From Syntrophobacteraceae bacterium (GTDB lineage: Bacteria > Desulfobacterota > Syntrophobacteria > Syntrophobacterales > Syntrophobacteraceae), in NCBI GenBank assembly GCA_025453975.1, contig JALOPI010000019.1, positions 1 to 60,626 of the forward strand: a DNA stretch of 60,626 bases. The letters run 5' to 3'. Position numbers and translations under genes: made by a program. The notes below the pieces were generated by a model. That model was given only the letters and a program-made list of their open reading frames with translations, was not told where the DNA came from and made no database searches. Numbering within the stretch: the first letter of the stretch is position 1; every line of letters begins with the position of its first letter. Below are positions 44,558 to 55,037 of this stretch, piece by piece.

Positions 44558-45685
44558 TCAAGGTGTCTTCGAGCCTCCCGCCGGCGGGCTGTCCACCGCC
44601 GGTGGGCTGCCGCCCGGAGGCGCGAGATCCCCCGCATTCATGAGATGGACCTGGATTTCATACTTCTCCGACGGCTTGGCGTCGGTTTGCAGGGTGACCA
44701 CCGTCTGTCGGCGCTCGCCAACAGGCAGGCCCTCCAGCCTGGGCTTGATCTCGAGACTGAATCCAGGCTCGTTGGGCACGGGCTGCTGCACGACTTCGAT
44801 GAGACCCCGGTCATAGCTGATCTGAGTGATCTTGAAGGGTTTATCGCGATTGCTGGTGACTCTCACCCTCCCGGTCCGGGGGGGCTGTTGGGCACCCAGC
44901 TTGCCGACCATGAGCGTCTGGGGCTGCACGCGGATCTCGCCCTCGATGAACCCGCTCACACGAATCATGATCTCGGGCTTCTGGGCCAGATCCGTCTGAA
45001 TCTTCACAAAGCCATTGTAGTTGCCCTGGTCCAGGCGATTGGTCAACTTGAGCCGATAGTGCTTGCCTGCCTGGACGGTCTCCAGCTCATGCGCCACCTT
45101 GCCTTCCAGGCTGTTTTCGACTTTCTGGACCTGAAAAGCCTGGCCTCCGCTGGCCTTCAGCTCCACAACGCTCGGGGCCAGGGTTTCAGCCAGCCCTCTG
45201 AAGGAGACGTTGGGGGACGGCTGAATGTCGATGAGGGTCTTCACCAAGCCCTGCATGGACAAAATGATCTTGGCGTTGTCTGGATCATTGCTGTGCACCA
45301 CGGCCGTTTTCTTGACATTGCCCTGGTACCCTTTGAGATTGAGCTTCAGAGTGACTTTCCCCTCGCCACCGGGAGGGACCGCCCGATCGAAATGGGCGAC
45401 GGCGCATCCTCAGCCGGGGCGAACCTGCTCGATCCTCAGCTCCTCGCTTCCCGTGTTCTTCAGCACAAAAGTGTGGGACACTTCCGTCCCTTCGATGGCC
45501 TCGCCGAAGTTGAGCGTGGTCTCGGCAAACTGAATGGTAGCCTTCCCCGCGCTGGTCTGGGATTCGGGTCGGGCCACGGCGGGCGTCGAGGCTTGCTTCT
45601 CCTCCGCCAGACCGTTGCTCGAAGCCATCATGAAGGGGGCGCACAAGGCCACCACCAGAAACCATTTTTGAACGACTTCTCTCAT
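44558..45685 (-). CDS. DUF1573-family exported protein, probable selenoprotein (in-frame TGA at 45410-45412)
   Basis: Read through one TGA, the frame gives 375 residues. Signal peptide MREVVQKWFLVVALCAPFMM, then a DUF1573 domain: LNFGEAIEGTEVSHTFVLKN, EELRIEQVRPG-[TGA]-GCAVAHFD, VPPGGEGKVTLKLNLKGYQG, VVHSNDPDNAKIILSMQGL. Family members carry CGC where this gene has TGA-Gly-Cys, so residue 92 is probably selenocysteine in a redox pair with the next-but-one Cys. No other stop interrupts the 283 following codons, which continue with two more beta-rich segments and a Pro-rich tail. Automatic calling would split it into 45410-45733 and 44558-45301. A point mutation in a Cys codon (TGC to TGA) is the alternative. 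Start may be 45733. Likely periplasmic. Confidence 0.75.
45378..45400 (-). promoter_or_regulatory. candidate bacterial SECIS-like hairpin after the TGA
   Basis: Starting 10 bases after the TGA, GUCGCCC can pair with GGGCGGU (7 pairs, two G-U), leaving a 9-base loop AUUUCGAUC that begins 16 bases after the TGA. Distance and stem fit a bacterial SECIS element. The usual G at the top of the loop is missing in this fold; an alternative, shorter stem places a G first in a 14-base loop but only 12 bases after the TGA. Confidence 0.35.
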
Positions 45686-45848
45686 GGCTTGACCAGATCT
45701 CCGTCTTGCTGTGTGATAGGGTACTTCCCGCAAGCCTGCCGGAGCTCGAAAGATCCCCGGCGCGCTTGCTGATCCATTTCGGCTGGATCGATCCCCGGCT
45801 TTAAAACGTCACGGGCGGCCCCCCCTCCCCCTCTGGCCCGAAAGGGCC

Positions 45849-47135
45849 TCATGGCTTCGATGGGAGCGAAAAGAGGAGCTGGCTCGCCGGAACGACGGCC
45901 ACCTTCTCCCGCTCAAACGCCTGACTTTCCTCCTTCAGCACCTTGATCGTCACCTCGTGCGGATGCCCGATGGCCACGGCCATGCCCTGGACCCTGGCTC
46001 TGCGGATCAACTGGCCGATCTGCGCCCGCACGAACGATTCGGACAGCACATGGTCCAGAAAGACATCCCGGCGCAGGAAGGGCACACCGTGCCTTCGGGC
46101 CACATCCACGCCGACACTGCGGATCGTGGTGGCACTGTCCAGGAAAAAGAGTCTTCTGTGCCGCAGCTCCTTCATGACCACGTCCATCGACGCTTCCTGC
46201 TCCGTGAAGCGGGATCCCATATGGTTGTTGATGCCTCGGACGCTGGGCGCATTCTCGAGAGCCGCCCTGAAGCTACGCTGGATATCGCGGCTGTTCATGG
46301 CAGCGAGCAACGCCCCTCGACCGGGGCTCACCTGAGGATACCCCTCGGGCTCCATGGGCATGTGGAGCATCACCTCTCTTCCCCTCGCTCTCGCCAGCGC
46401 CATGACTTCCCTGCTTTGGTCCTCGAAGGGCAGCACGGAGAATGTGATGGATATGGGCAGATCGGCCAGGATCCTGGCAGCCGTCAGGTCACGTCCCAAA
46501 TCGTCAATGACGATGGCCACCCTGGCCAGGGGAGGATGAACCGTCGGCCGTGGCGGGGGAGCTGACACGGGGGCCTCGGGTCGTGGCGGGGAAGCCACGC
46601 TCAGAGCCAGTTTTTCCTCGCTGGGGTGCTCAGCCTGCAGATCCTTCTGGGGAATCGCCCGAGGCTCCGACTCTCTGGGCGGCTCCGCAGCCGGCGGCCC
46701 CTGTCTGGGTGGCTTCTCAGCACCGTTTCGTGGTGGATGGGGCGGCGGGTCCAGCTCGGTCGACTCAGTGTGCGCTTTGCGCTCCCCGCCAGACGGCGGT
46801 GACTTGATCCTGGCGACGGCGCTCTCTGAAGGGTGATGGCTCGCTGAGACCAGTTCCCGGCCGGGTGCCTTGACGCTGGACGAATCCAGCCCCCAAAACA
46901 CCAGCCCGGCCAGCAGCACAGCCGCCAGGGAGCCCACGGCGGCCAGAGGGAGGAGCATCGCCGTCCTCGGGCCGCTTCCTCCACTCTTCGCGACCTTCGA
47001 CCCGCCGGAGCCTAGCACCTTCCCTCCGGCGCCCGTGCGCTTTCCCGGCCGTGCCCTGGGAGATGCGCGACGCGCGGGGCCGTTGGGGCTCGTCTTTCCT
47101 GCCCTCGCCGAGGGTCTATTCCTGGGGGCGTCCAA
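45849..47135 (-). CDS. divergent polysaccharide deacetylase-fold protein (YibQ/DUF610-like)
   Basis: 428 residues. Basic, low-complexity N-terminus, one transmembrane helix (LLPLAAVGSLAAVLLAGLVFW, about 60-80), a long Pro-rich linker, and a C-terminal domain from about residue 210: VAIVIDDLGRDLTAARIL, ITFSVLPFEDQS, EVMLHMPMEPEGYP, GINNHMGSRFTEQ, FFLDSATTIRS, AVAIGHPHEVTIKVL. Anchored in the inner membrane with a periplasmic domain. Genes of this family often sit beside envC and ctp genes, as here, and are thought to act in cell-wall processes. Starts 3 bases after the protease gene. Confidence 0.88.
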   Translation of the reverse strand: MDAPRNRPSARAGKTSPNGPARRASPRARPGKRTGAGGKVLGSGGSKVAKSGGSGPRTAMLLPLAAVGSLAAVLLAGLVFWGLDSSSVKAPGRELVSASHHPSESAVARIKSPPSGGERKAHTESTELDPPPHPPRNGAEKPPRQGPPAAEPPRESEPRAIPQKDLQAEHPSEEKLALSVASPPRPEAPVSAPPPRPTVHPPLARVAIVIDDLGRDLTAARILADLPISITFSVLPFEDQSREVMALARARGREVMLHMPMEPEGYPQVSPGRGALLAAMNSRDIQRSFRAALENAPSVRGINNHMGSRFTEQEASMDVVMKELRHRRLFFLDSATTIRSVGVDVARRHGVPFLRRDVFLDHVLSESFVRAQIGQLIRRARVQGMAVAIGHPHEVTIKVLKEESQAFEREKVAVVPASQLLFSLPSKP

Positions 47136-47138
47136 GGT

Positions 47139-48455
47139 CTATTTGAACTGCATCTGGGCCATGATCTTGTAGCTTTTCAGGATATCCAGGGCTCTCCGCA
47201 GCTGGTTGTCCTGATCCAGCATCTTCTGAGTTTCCTGCCCAGACCCATTGGGCTTGGACTCCTCGGACTCCTTCTTGTGGTTCTCCATGTGCCGCGGCAG
47301 GTCCTTTTCCCGAACCCTTCGCGCCTCGTCAGTCCCCTCGTCTCCGTCCTTTTCCGGCAGCTCCCGCTTGACCACGATGTCGGGTGTGATGCCCTTGGCC
47401 TGGATCGAGCGCCCGGAAGGAGTGTAGTACAGGGATGTCGTCAAGCGAATGGCGGACCCATCGTTGAGGGGAACGACCGTCTGAACCGAGCCCTTGCCGA
47501 AGGTCTGCTCCCCGAGGATGATGGCCCGTTTGTGGTCCTGCAGGGCCCCGGCCACAATCTCCGATGCGCTGGCACTGCCCGCGTTGACCAGGACCACGAT
47601 GGGATAGTTGTGGGGCTTGCTGTTCTTGTGAGCTTCAAACCGCATCTGCTGGCTCTCGAGGCGGCCTCCGGTGTACACGATCAAGCCATCCTCCAGGAAC
47701 TCGTCGCTCACCTCCACCGCCTGGTCCAGGAGCCCACCAGGGTCGTTGCGCAGGTCGAGGACCAGACCCTGCAGGGATCCCGATTCGCTCTCCAGCTGCT
47801 CCAGCGCCTTCCGAAGATCGCTGGCCGTACCGCTCTGGAAGCTGGTGATCCGAACGTAGCCATAACCGGACTCCAGGACTCTCGATTTCACGCTCCGGAT
47901 GGCGATTTCCGCCCGGACCAGCTCGAAATCCAGGGGCTTCTTCTCACCCTTTCGAATGACCGTGAGCCTGACCTTGGTACCCTTGACCCCTCGCATTTTC
48001 TGGACGGCCTCCATGAGGGTCATATCCTGGGTGGGCTCGTCATCGATCTTGACGATCTGGTCGCCGGCAAGGATCCCGGCCTTGTCCGCCGGCGTATCTT
48101 CCAGGGGAGCCACCACGGTGAGCACTCCATCCCGCAGGGTGATCTCGATGCCCAGCCCCCCGAACTTGCCCTTGGTCTCGATCTGAAGCTCCTTGTAGTC
48201 CTCGGGCTTCATGAAGGAGGAGTGCGGGTCCAGCTCCCGGAGCATGCCGTTGATGGCTCCGTACATGAGCTTCTTGGAATCCGCCTTTTCGACGTAGTTG
48301 TCCTGAACGATGTTCAGGACATCGCTGAAAAGCCGCAAGTATTGGTAAATGTCGGAGCTTTCCGTGGTTGTCTTCGCCCGGAGCCCCTGCCAGCCGATGA
48401 GCAGGAATGCGAAAGCCGCCAACAAGACGATGGAGATTCTCGATTTTGACAACAT
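47139..48455 (-). CDS. carboxyl-terminal processing protease, S41 family
   Basis: 438 residues from MLSKSRISIVLLAAFAF. Signal/anchor helix, PDZ domain (FGGLGIEITLRDGVLTVVAPLEDTPADKAGI), then the S41 domain with catalytic Ser in NAGSASASEIVAGAL (near residue 291) and Lys in TFGKGSVQTVVPL (near 318). CtpA-type proteases trim periplasmic proteins, often in cell-wall enzyme control. GAGGAA 8 bases before ATG 48455 supports this start; it follows the EnvC-like gene by 11 bases. Confidence 0.94.
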   Translation of the reverse strand: MLSKSRISIVLLAAFAFLLIGWQGLRAKTTTESSDIYQYLRLFSDVLNIVQDNYVEKADSKKLMYGAINGMLRELDPHSSFMKPEDYKELQIETKGKFGGLGIEITLRDGVLTVVAPLEDTPADKAGILAGDQIVKIDDEPTQDMTLMEAVQKMRGVKGTKVRLTVIRKGEKKPLDFELVRAEIAIRSVKSRVLESGYGYVRITSFQSGTASDLRKALEQLESESGSLQGLVLDLRNDPGGLLDQAVEVSDEFLEDGLIVYTGGRLESQQMRFEAHKNSKPHNYPIVVLVNAGSASASEIVAGALQDHKRAIILGEQTFGKGSVQTVVPLNDGSAIRLTTSLYYTPSGRSIQAKGITPDIVVKRELPEKDGDEGTDEARRVREKDLPRHMENHKKESEESKPNGSGQETQKMLDQDNQLRRALDILKSYKIMAQMQFK

Positions 48456-48466
48456 GAATCCGTTCC

Positions 48467-49372
48467 TCATTCTTTGGATGTTGTGTCCGCCTTCAGCCAA
48501 TCGAGAGGATCGACCGGTGATCCATGATGACGGATCTCGAAATACAGCCCGGGCACCTTGGGAGCCCCTGTTTTTCCAACGGTCGCGATCACCTCACCGG
48601 CCTCCACGGTATCGCTCACTCCCTTGAGCAGCTGGTCCGCATGGGCAATGAGACTGCAATAGTGATCTCCATGATCGATGATCATAACCCGCCCATATTC
48701 CCTGAACCATTCCGAAAAGACCACCGTCCCTCGAAAGATGGCTCGGATGGGCTCTCCCCGGGGGGCCCTGACAAAAAGCCCTCCGTTGTGCAGAATAGCT
48801 TCGGCATCCCATCGTGATCCGCCAATGGAAAATGACTCATACTCGCCCGTCAGGGGAAAGCTCAGAAACCCCCGCTGGGAACTGAATCCGGGCGGGGGAG
48901 CCCCGATGGGGGCGCGGTGAATTCTGCCCGAGCCCGCCACCCGGCCCCCTGCCTCACCGCCTCCATCCCACCGTGACATGGCCTCGAGGGCCTTGAAATC
49001 CATGGACCGGCGGATGGCCACGTCCGACAGGGCCCCCCGGCCACCTCCCCCCGCGTGAGCCCGGGAGAGCAGCTCATCATCGGACATGAGGAGGCTCAGG
49101 GTATTCCGAGCACCGGAATGGAGACCGGAGAGTCCCTCCGAAGATATCAAAGGGATGAAGTATCCCAAAGCTCTGTACTTCTGGAGCGTGTTCAAGCGAT
49201 CCTGGATCTCCCCCCGGTGCCATGATGCCGCTTCGGTTTCCGCGGCCCGGGGAGGCTCGCCGGATCCAGCCGCCTCGCCGATGCCCAACGAGCCCCTCCA
49301 GCCGATCTCCAAAACCTCCAGGACCAGTCCGGCCAGACACAGGAAAATCAGGAGCACCACCCGTCCGAGCAC
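48467..49372 (-). CDS. EnvC-like murein hydrolase activator (degenerate M23/LytM domain)
   Basis: About 301 residues from GTG 49372. N-terminal hydrophobic anchor (VVLLIFLCLAGLVLEVLEIG), a short helical part, and a C-terminal LytM domain (FLSFPLTGEY ... GTVVFSEWFREYGRVMIIDHG ... GEVIATVGKTGAPKVPGLYFEIRHHG). Zinc ligands of active M23 enzymes are lost: the HxGxD position reads HNGGLF and the LHFEI His is Tyr, as in EnvC. Like EnvC it lies beside ftsEX and probably activates an amidase at division. The coiled-coil of E. coli EnvC is much shorter here. Start: GTG 49372 has GAGG 5 bases upstream and overlaps ftsX; ATG 49426 or 49462 are alternatives. Confidence 0.85.
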   Translation of the reverse strand: MLGRVVLLIFLCLAGLVLEVLEIGWRGSLGIGEAAGSGEPPRAAETEAASWHRGEIQDRLNTLQKYRALGYFIPLISSEGLSGLHSGARNTLSLLMSDDELLSRAHAGGGGRGALSDVAIRRSMDFKALEAMSRWDGGGEAGGRVAGSGRIHRAPIGAPPPGFSSQRGFLSFPLTGEYESFSIGGSRWDAEAILHNGGLFVRAPRGEPIRAIFRGTVVFSEWFREYGRVMIIDHGDHYCSLIAHADQLLKGVSDTVEAGEVIATVGKTGAPKVPGLYFEIRHHGSPVDPLDWLKADTTSKE

Positions 49373-50262
49373 AATCGCCTCATATGCCCCACGGTAAGCA
49401 ATACGCCCAGGGAGCCCAAAAGCCATGCGACGGCGGTCAAGCCCGTGGCCAGAAGAAGCCACTCGCCACCATCGATGGCAAACAAAGCCGAGAGTGGCAA
49501 GGGAAGCGATGCTTCAAGGAAGTGGGCGGTCAGGGCAAAGAGGGTCAGCGCCATGATCGCCCCCATGGTTCCCGTCGCCCAGGATGAAACCAGAAAAGGC
49601 AGACGAATAAGCCACTCGGGGGCACCCACCCACCAGAGAGCCTCCAGCTCGTCCCTGGAAATGGAGATCCTGCCGATCGTCTCCCCCCAGTGGGCATAAG
49701 TGAAGAGCAGGATGAGCAGGCAGGATAGACCCCACAGACCCCGCTCAGCCCAGCTCAGAATCGATTCTAGCTTGTCTCCTTCGCCATTTCCATAAAGAAT
49801 TTCAGCGACATTAGGCAGAACGCGCACTCGATCGAGGAGTCTTTCCCGGAGCTCCCCATCGCCGAGGCTGGCCTGGAAAGTCAGCTCCACGGAAGGCTGA
49901 AGGTAATCCACCCCCATTCCCGCAAGAATTCCCTTCCAGCTCCCCAGCTGCTTCTGGAGCCTCCGATGCGTTTCCTCCCGGGTGACGAGGTGTATGGAGG
50001 CTATCTCGGGCCACGCCCTGAGCTCCTCCCCGATCTTCTGCTCCTCCGCTGGCGTCACCGACGCTTTCAGATAAACCACCGCATCCGACGATGCCACCCA
50101 GTCGGGCAGAACCTGGGGCGCCCTCAGCAGGGAGAGCCCGATCCAGGCGAGTCCATACAGGCATGCCGCGGACAGCAGCACCCACACCAATGAAGCCAGC
50201 GGCCGACGTGAAATGGGAGCAAGCGATCGAGTCAGGACATGCTTCGGAAGCACTCCGGTCAT
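49348..50262 (-). CDS. ftsX: cell division protein FtsX (permease-like)
   Basis: 304 residues. First helix (LASLVWVLLSAACLYGLAWIGL), a periplasmic domain (residues about 55-165) including VYLKASVTPAEEQKIGEEL, then three C-terminal helices with the conserved SRDELEALWWVGAPEWLIRLPF segment. Transmembrane half of the FtsEX complex, which drives amidase activators such as EnvC. Begins directly after the ftsE stop. Confidence 0.93.
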   Translation of the reverse strand: MTGVLPKHVLTRSLAPISRRPLASLVWVLLSAACLYGLAWIGLSLLRAPQVLPDWVASSDAVVYLKASVTPAEEQKIGEELRAWPEIASIHLVTREETHRRLQKQLGSWKGILAGMGVDYLQPSVELTFQASLGDGELRERLLDRVRVLPNVAEILYGNGEGDKLESILSWAERGLWGLSCLLILLFTYAHWGETIGRISISRDELEALWWVGAPEWLIRLPFLVSSWATGTMGAIMALTLFALTAHFLEASLPLPLSALFAIDGGEWLLLATGLTAVAWLLGSLGVLLTVGHMRRLCSDGWCS

Positions 50263-50979
50263 TCAGCCTCCCCCGTCCAGAGTCAGGGCCCCGAATGCAG
50301 CCGGGATCTCTCCCGAGGGCAGGCCCTCGACGAAAACGCGTTGCGCGATGCGAACCCGCCGGCCCCTCGCGGCACCGAGCGTTTCGGCAGGCTCCCGCGA
50401 AAGGATGACGATGGTGCTGCCGCCGACGCAAAGGCCCTCGAGGAGAGCCGCGACGATGGGCCTTTGACTGGGCTCCAGCCCTTGAAACGGCTCATCGGCC
50501 AGAAGGATCAGGGGATGGTGGACCGCCGCCCGGGCTATTTCCACCCGCCGTTTCTCGGAGGTTCCCAGGGCGTGGCAACGAAGATGAGCTTTCCCTTGCA
50601 GGTTGAGACTCGCCAGCACCTGATGAACACGCTTTTGGATGAACCACCGGTCCTTTCCCGTCAAAATCAGCGGCAGCGCCACATTGTCGAAAACCGTCCA
50701 TTCGGGAGCCAGGCGGCCGTTCTGGGCCACGATCCCCATCCTGCGCCTCAGGGCAGAAAGCAGCCGCCCGCTCATCTCATGCACGTTCCGGCCCTGGATG
50801 AGGACCTGACCGGCATCGGGGCTTTCCATCGCCATCAGGATACGCACCAGGGTGGTCTTTCCGCAGCCGGCCGCCCCCGAGATCGCGACGATCTCCCCCT
50901 TCTTCACCCGGAGAGTCGCCCCGCGAAAAAGCTCGCACTCACTCCCGTGGCTCTTGCTGAGCTGCAGACATTCAATCAA
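50263..50979 (-). CDS. ftsE: cell division ATP-binding protein FtsE (divergent)
   Basis: 238 residues. Walker A GAAGCGKTT (35-43), Walker B LILLADEP (157-164). The ABC signature is unusual: LGTSEKRRVEIARA in place of LSGGEQQRVAIARA. The position before ftsX and overall length identify it as FtsE. The divergent signature may mean altered ATP turnover. Its ATG overlaps the stop of the upstream coiled-coil gene by 4 bases. Confidence 0.9.
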   Translation of the reverse strand: MIECLQLSKSHGSECELFRGATLRVKKGEIVAISGAAGCGKTTLVRILMAMESPDAGQVLIQGRNVHEMSGRLLSALRRRMGIVAQNGRLAPEWTVFDNVALPLILTGKDRWFIQKRVHQVLASLNLQGKAHLRCHALGTSEKRRVEIARAAVHHPLILLADEPFQGLEPSQRPIVAALLEGLCVGGSTIVILSREPAETLGAARGRRVRIAQRVFVEGLPSGEIPAAFGALTLDGGG

Positions 50980-51953
50980 GGACCAGATTCCTTCCCCAGC
51001 TCACGCGACCGGACGCCGCCCGCTCCCCCGTCCTCCACGGAGCCCACCACCATTCGCGCGTTGTCCCGATGCTGAAATCCATGACGGATGCAGGCTCGAA
51101 GGTTCGAGTAGATCCCTTTCCGGCTGTTCATGATGAAGACCGTGTGGCCGATCTGAAAAATCTCCCCCGCAACCCGTTGAATGGACCAGGTCGCTTCACC
51201 CCCCAGCAGGCCTCGAAGGGATTCATCGAACAACGGGACCAGCTTGTCAAGCATGCGCAGCTCGGTATCCACCAGAAAGATGGCCATCGATGGCTGCAGG
51301 TCCCCAAGGCGATTGAGGAATGCCCTGACCGCGGGCAGCTCCACCCCCCTCGGCGGCGACGATTTGACCTCGACGTAAACGAGCTCGCCGGACAACAATG
51401 CCATCACGTCGTAGTCCCCCCCGGACCGCGTGTTCTCCAGCCGGAGGTTGAAAAGGGCGGGTGCCAGAAGCTCCCTCTGGAAGACCTCGCTCACATACCA
51501 CTCGAGGGTGGGTCCGAAGCTCACGATGCCCTTCGGCAGGAACCGATAGGATGGGCCGGGCCCCACGGCCACATACCCCATGGATTCCAGTCGGGCAAGG
51601 TACATGCGGGCGGTCCCGGGGGAGCAGTACCGGGTGAGCGGAGCGATGTCGTGGTGCTCGGGGAAGTGAATGAGATCCCTCAGGAAGAGCCTGAAGGAAT
51701 ATCTCCGCATCAGGCGATACAGCTCATTTCCATGCCGGGCCGAGGAGCCGGGAAAGGGCAGGAATCGCCGGTCCAGGCCGCTGGAAAGGACGGGGAAGCC
51801 CCGCTGCTTCAGCACCGTTTCCACGGGATGCCGAAACCGCTCCACTCGCCCGACCAGATCCTCGAGGACCGCGCACAGCCCGGCGACCCGCGCCCTGAGC
51901 GCATCCACTTCCCGTTCAAGGCCCTTGATCCTTCCCTCGATATCTCCATCCAA
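50976..51953 (-). CDS. coiled-coil protein with winged-helix-like and PD-(D/E)XK nuclease-like region
   Basis: 325 residues, no named family I can assign with confidence. N-terminal heptad-rich helix (residues 5-45: IKGLEREVDALRARVAGL), a middle part that resembles a winged helix (CSPGTARMYLARLESMGYVAVGPG), then GGDYDVMALLSGELVYVEVKSS, with Asp180/Asp182 and Glu195-Val-Lys197 matching the PD-(D/E)XK nuclease core, and a C-terminal part with IFLVDTELRMLDKLVPLFD. The 4-base overlap with ftsE implies co-translation with division genes. DNA binding or cleavage is inferred from motifs only. Confidence 0.75.
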   Translation of the reverse strand: MDGDIEGRIKGLEREVDALRARVAGLCAVLEDLVGRVERFRHPVETVLKQRGFPVLSSGLDRRFLPFPGSSARHGNELYRLMRRYSFRLFLRDLIHFPEHHDIAPLTRYCSPGTARMYLARLESMGYVAVGPGPSYRFLPKGIVSFGPTLEWYVSEVFQRELLAPALFNLRLENTRSGGDYDVMALLSGELVYVEVKSSPPRGVELPAVRAFLNRLGDLQPSMAIFLVDTELRMLDKLVPLFDESLRGLLGGEATWSIQRVAGEIFQIGHTVFIMNSRKGIYSNLRACIRHGFQHRDNARMVVGSVEDGGAGGVRSRELGKESGP

Positions 51954-52268
51954 GTCCCGTCATTCCCCGATGGTCCGCATTCCAGCATGACGCTCGACTT
52001 CCAAGGGACCATTCCCATAAGATACTTGCATTCTTGACGATTTAGGGGCCTCTGTAACACATCCCGCGGGTGGCAAACAAGCTTCAAACCCGCATTCGCA
52101 CCGTAGCGAAGTGAAAACGACGCACAGCCGGTGAAAGCCAGTCGGCTCCACTGCCGGCCGGATCAGTGCAAGGGAGGCCAAACGGTCCGACCGACAAGGG
52201 CGAAGCATGGGGCCTTCGGGCTCCCGGCGAAGGGCATCCCCTTCCCCGTCGAGCCCGGGGCATCGGTA
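51954..52268. other. divergent intergenic region between the coiled-coil gene and acnA
   Basis: About 315 bases before the acnA promoter. No credible gene and no clear promoter for the minus-strand operon; nothing else recognised. Confidence 0.4.
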
Positions 52269-52297
52269 TTGACACAACCATTGGGGAAAGAGATAAA
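52269..52297 (+). promoter_or_regulatory. sigma-70-type promoter of acnA
   Basis: TTGACA (52269-52274), 17-base spacer, GATAAA (52292-52297). Start point near 52304, about 53 bases before the acnA ATG at 52357; this rules out the open-frame start at 52303. Confidence 0.75.
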
Positions 52298-52356
52298 CTC
52301 CTTTGCTGTGCTTTCGGATCAACCCTCGGCTGACCCTTTTGAGAGGTGGATGCATC

Positions 52357-55008
<2,652 letters not shown>

Positions 55009-55037
55009 CAGGACCAGCCATGCGAGAGGGAGATGCC

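Noticed and set aside
44645..45772. 375-aa plus-strand open frame opposite the DUF1573 gene
   Set aside because: It is the antisense of the DUF1573 frame, shows no domain, and the minus strand has a signal peptide and a clear family motif on both sides of the TGA.
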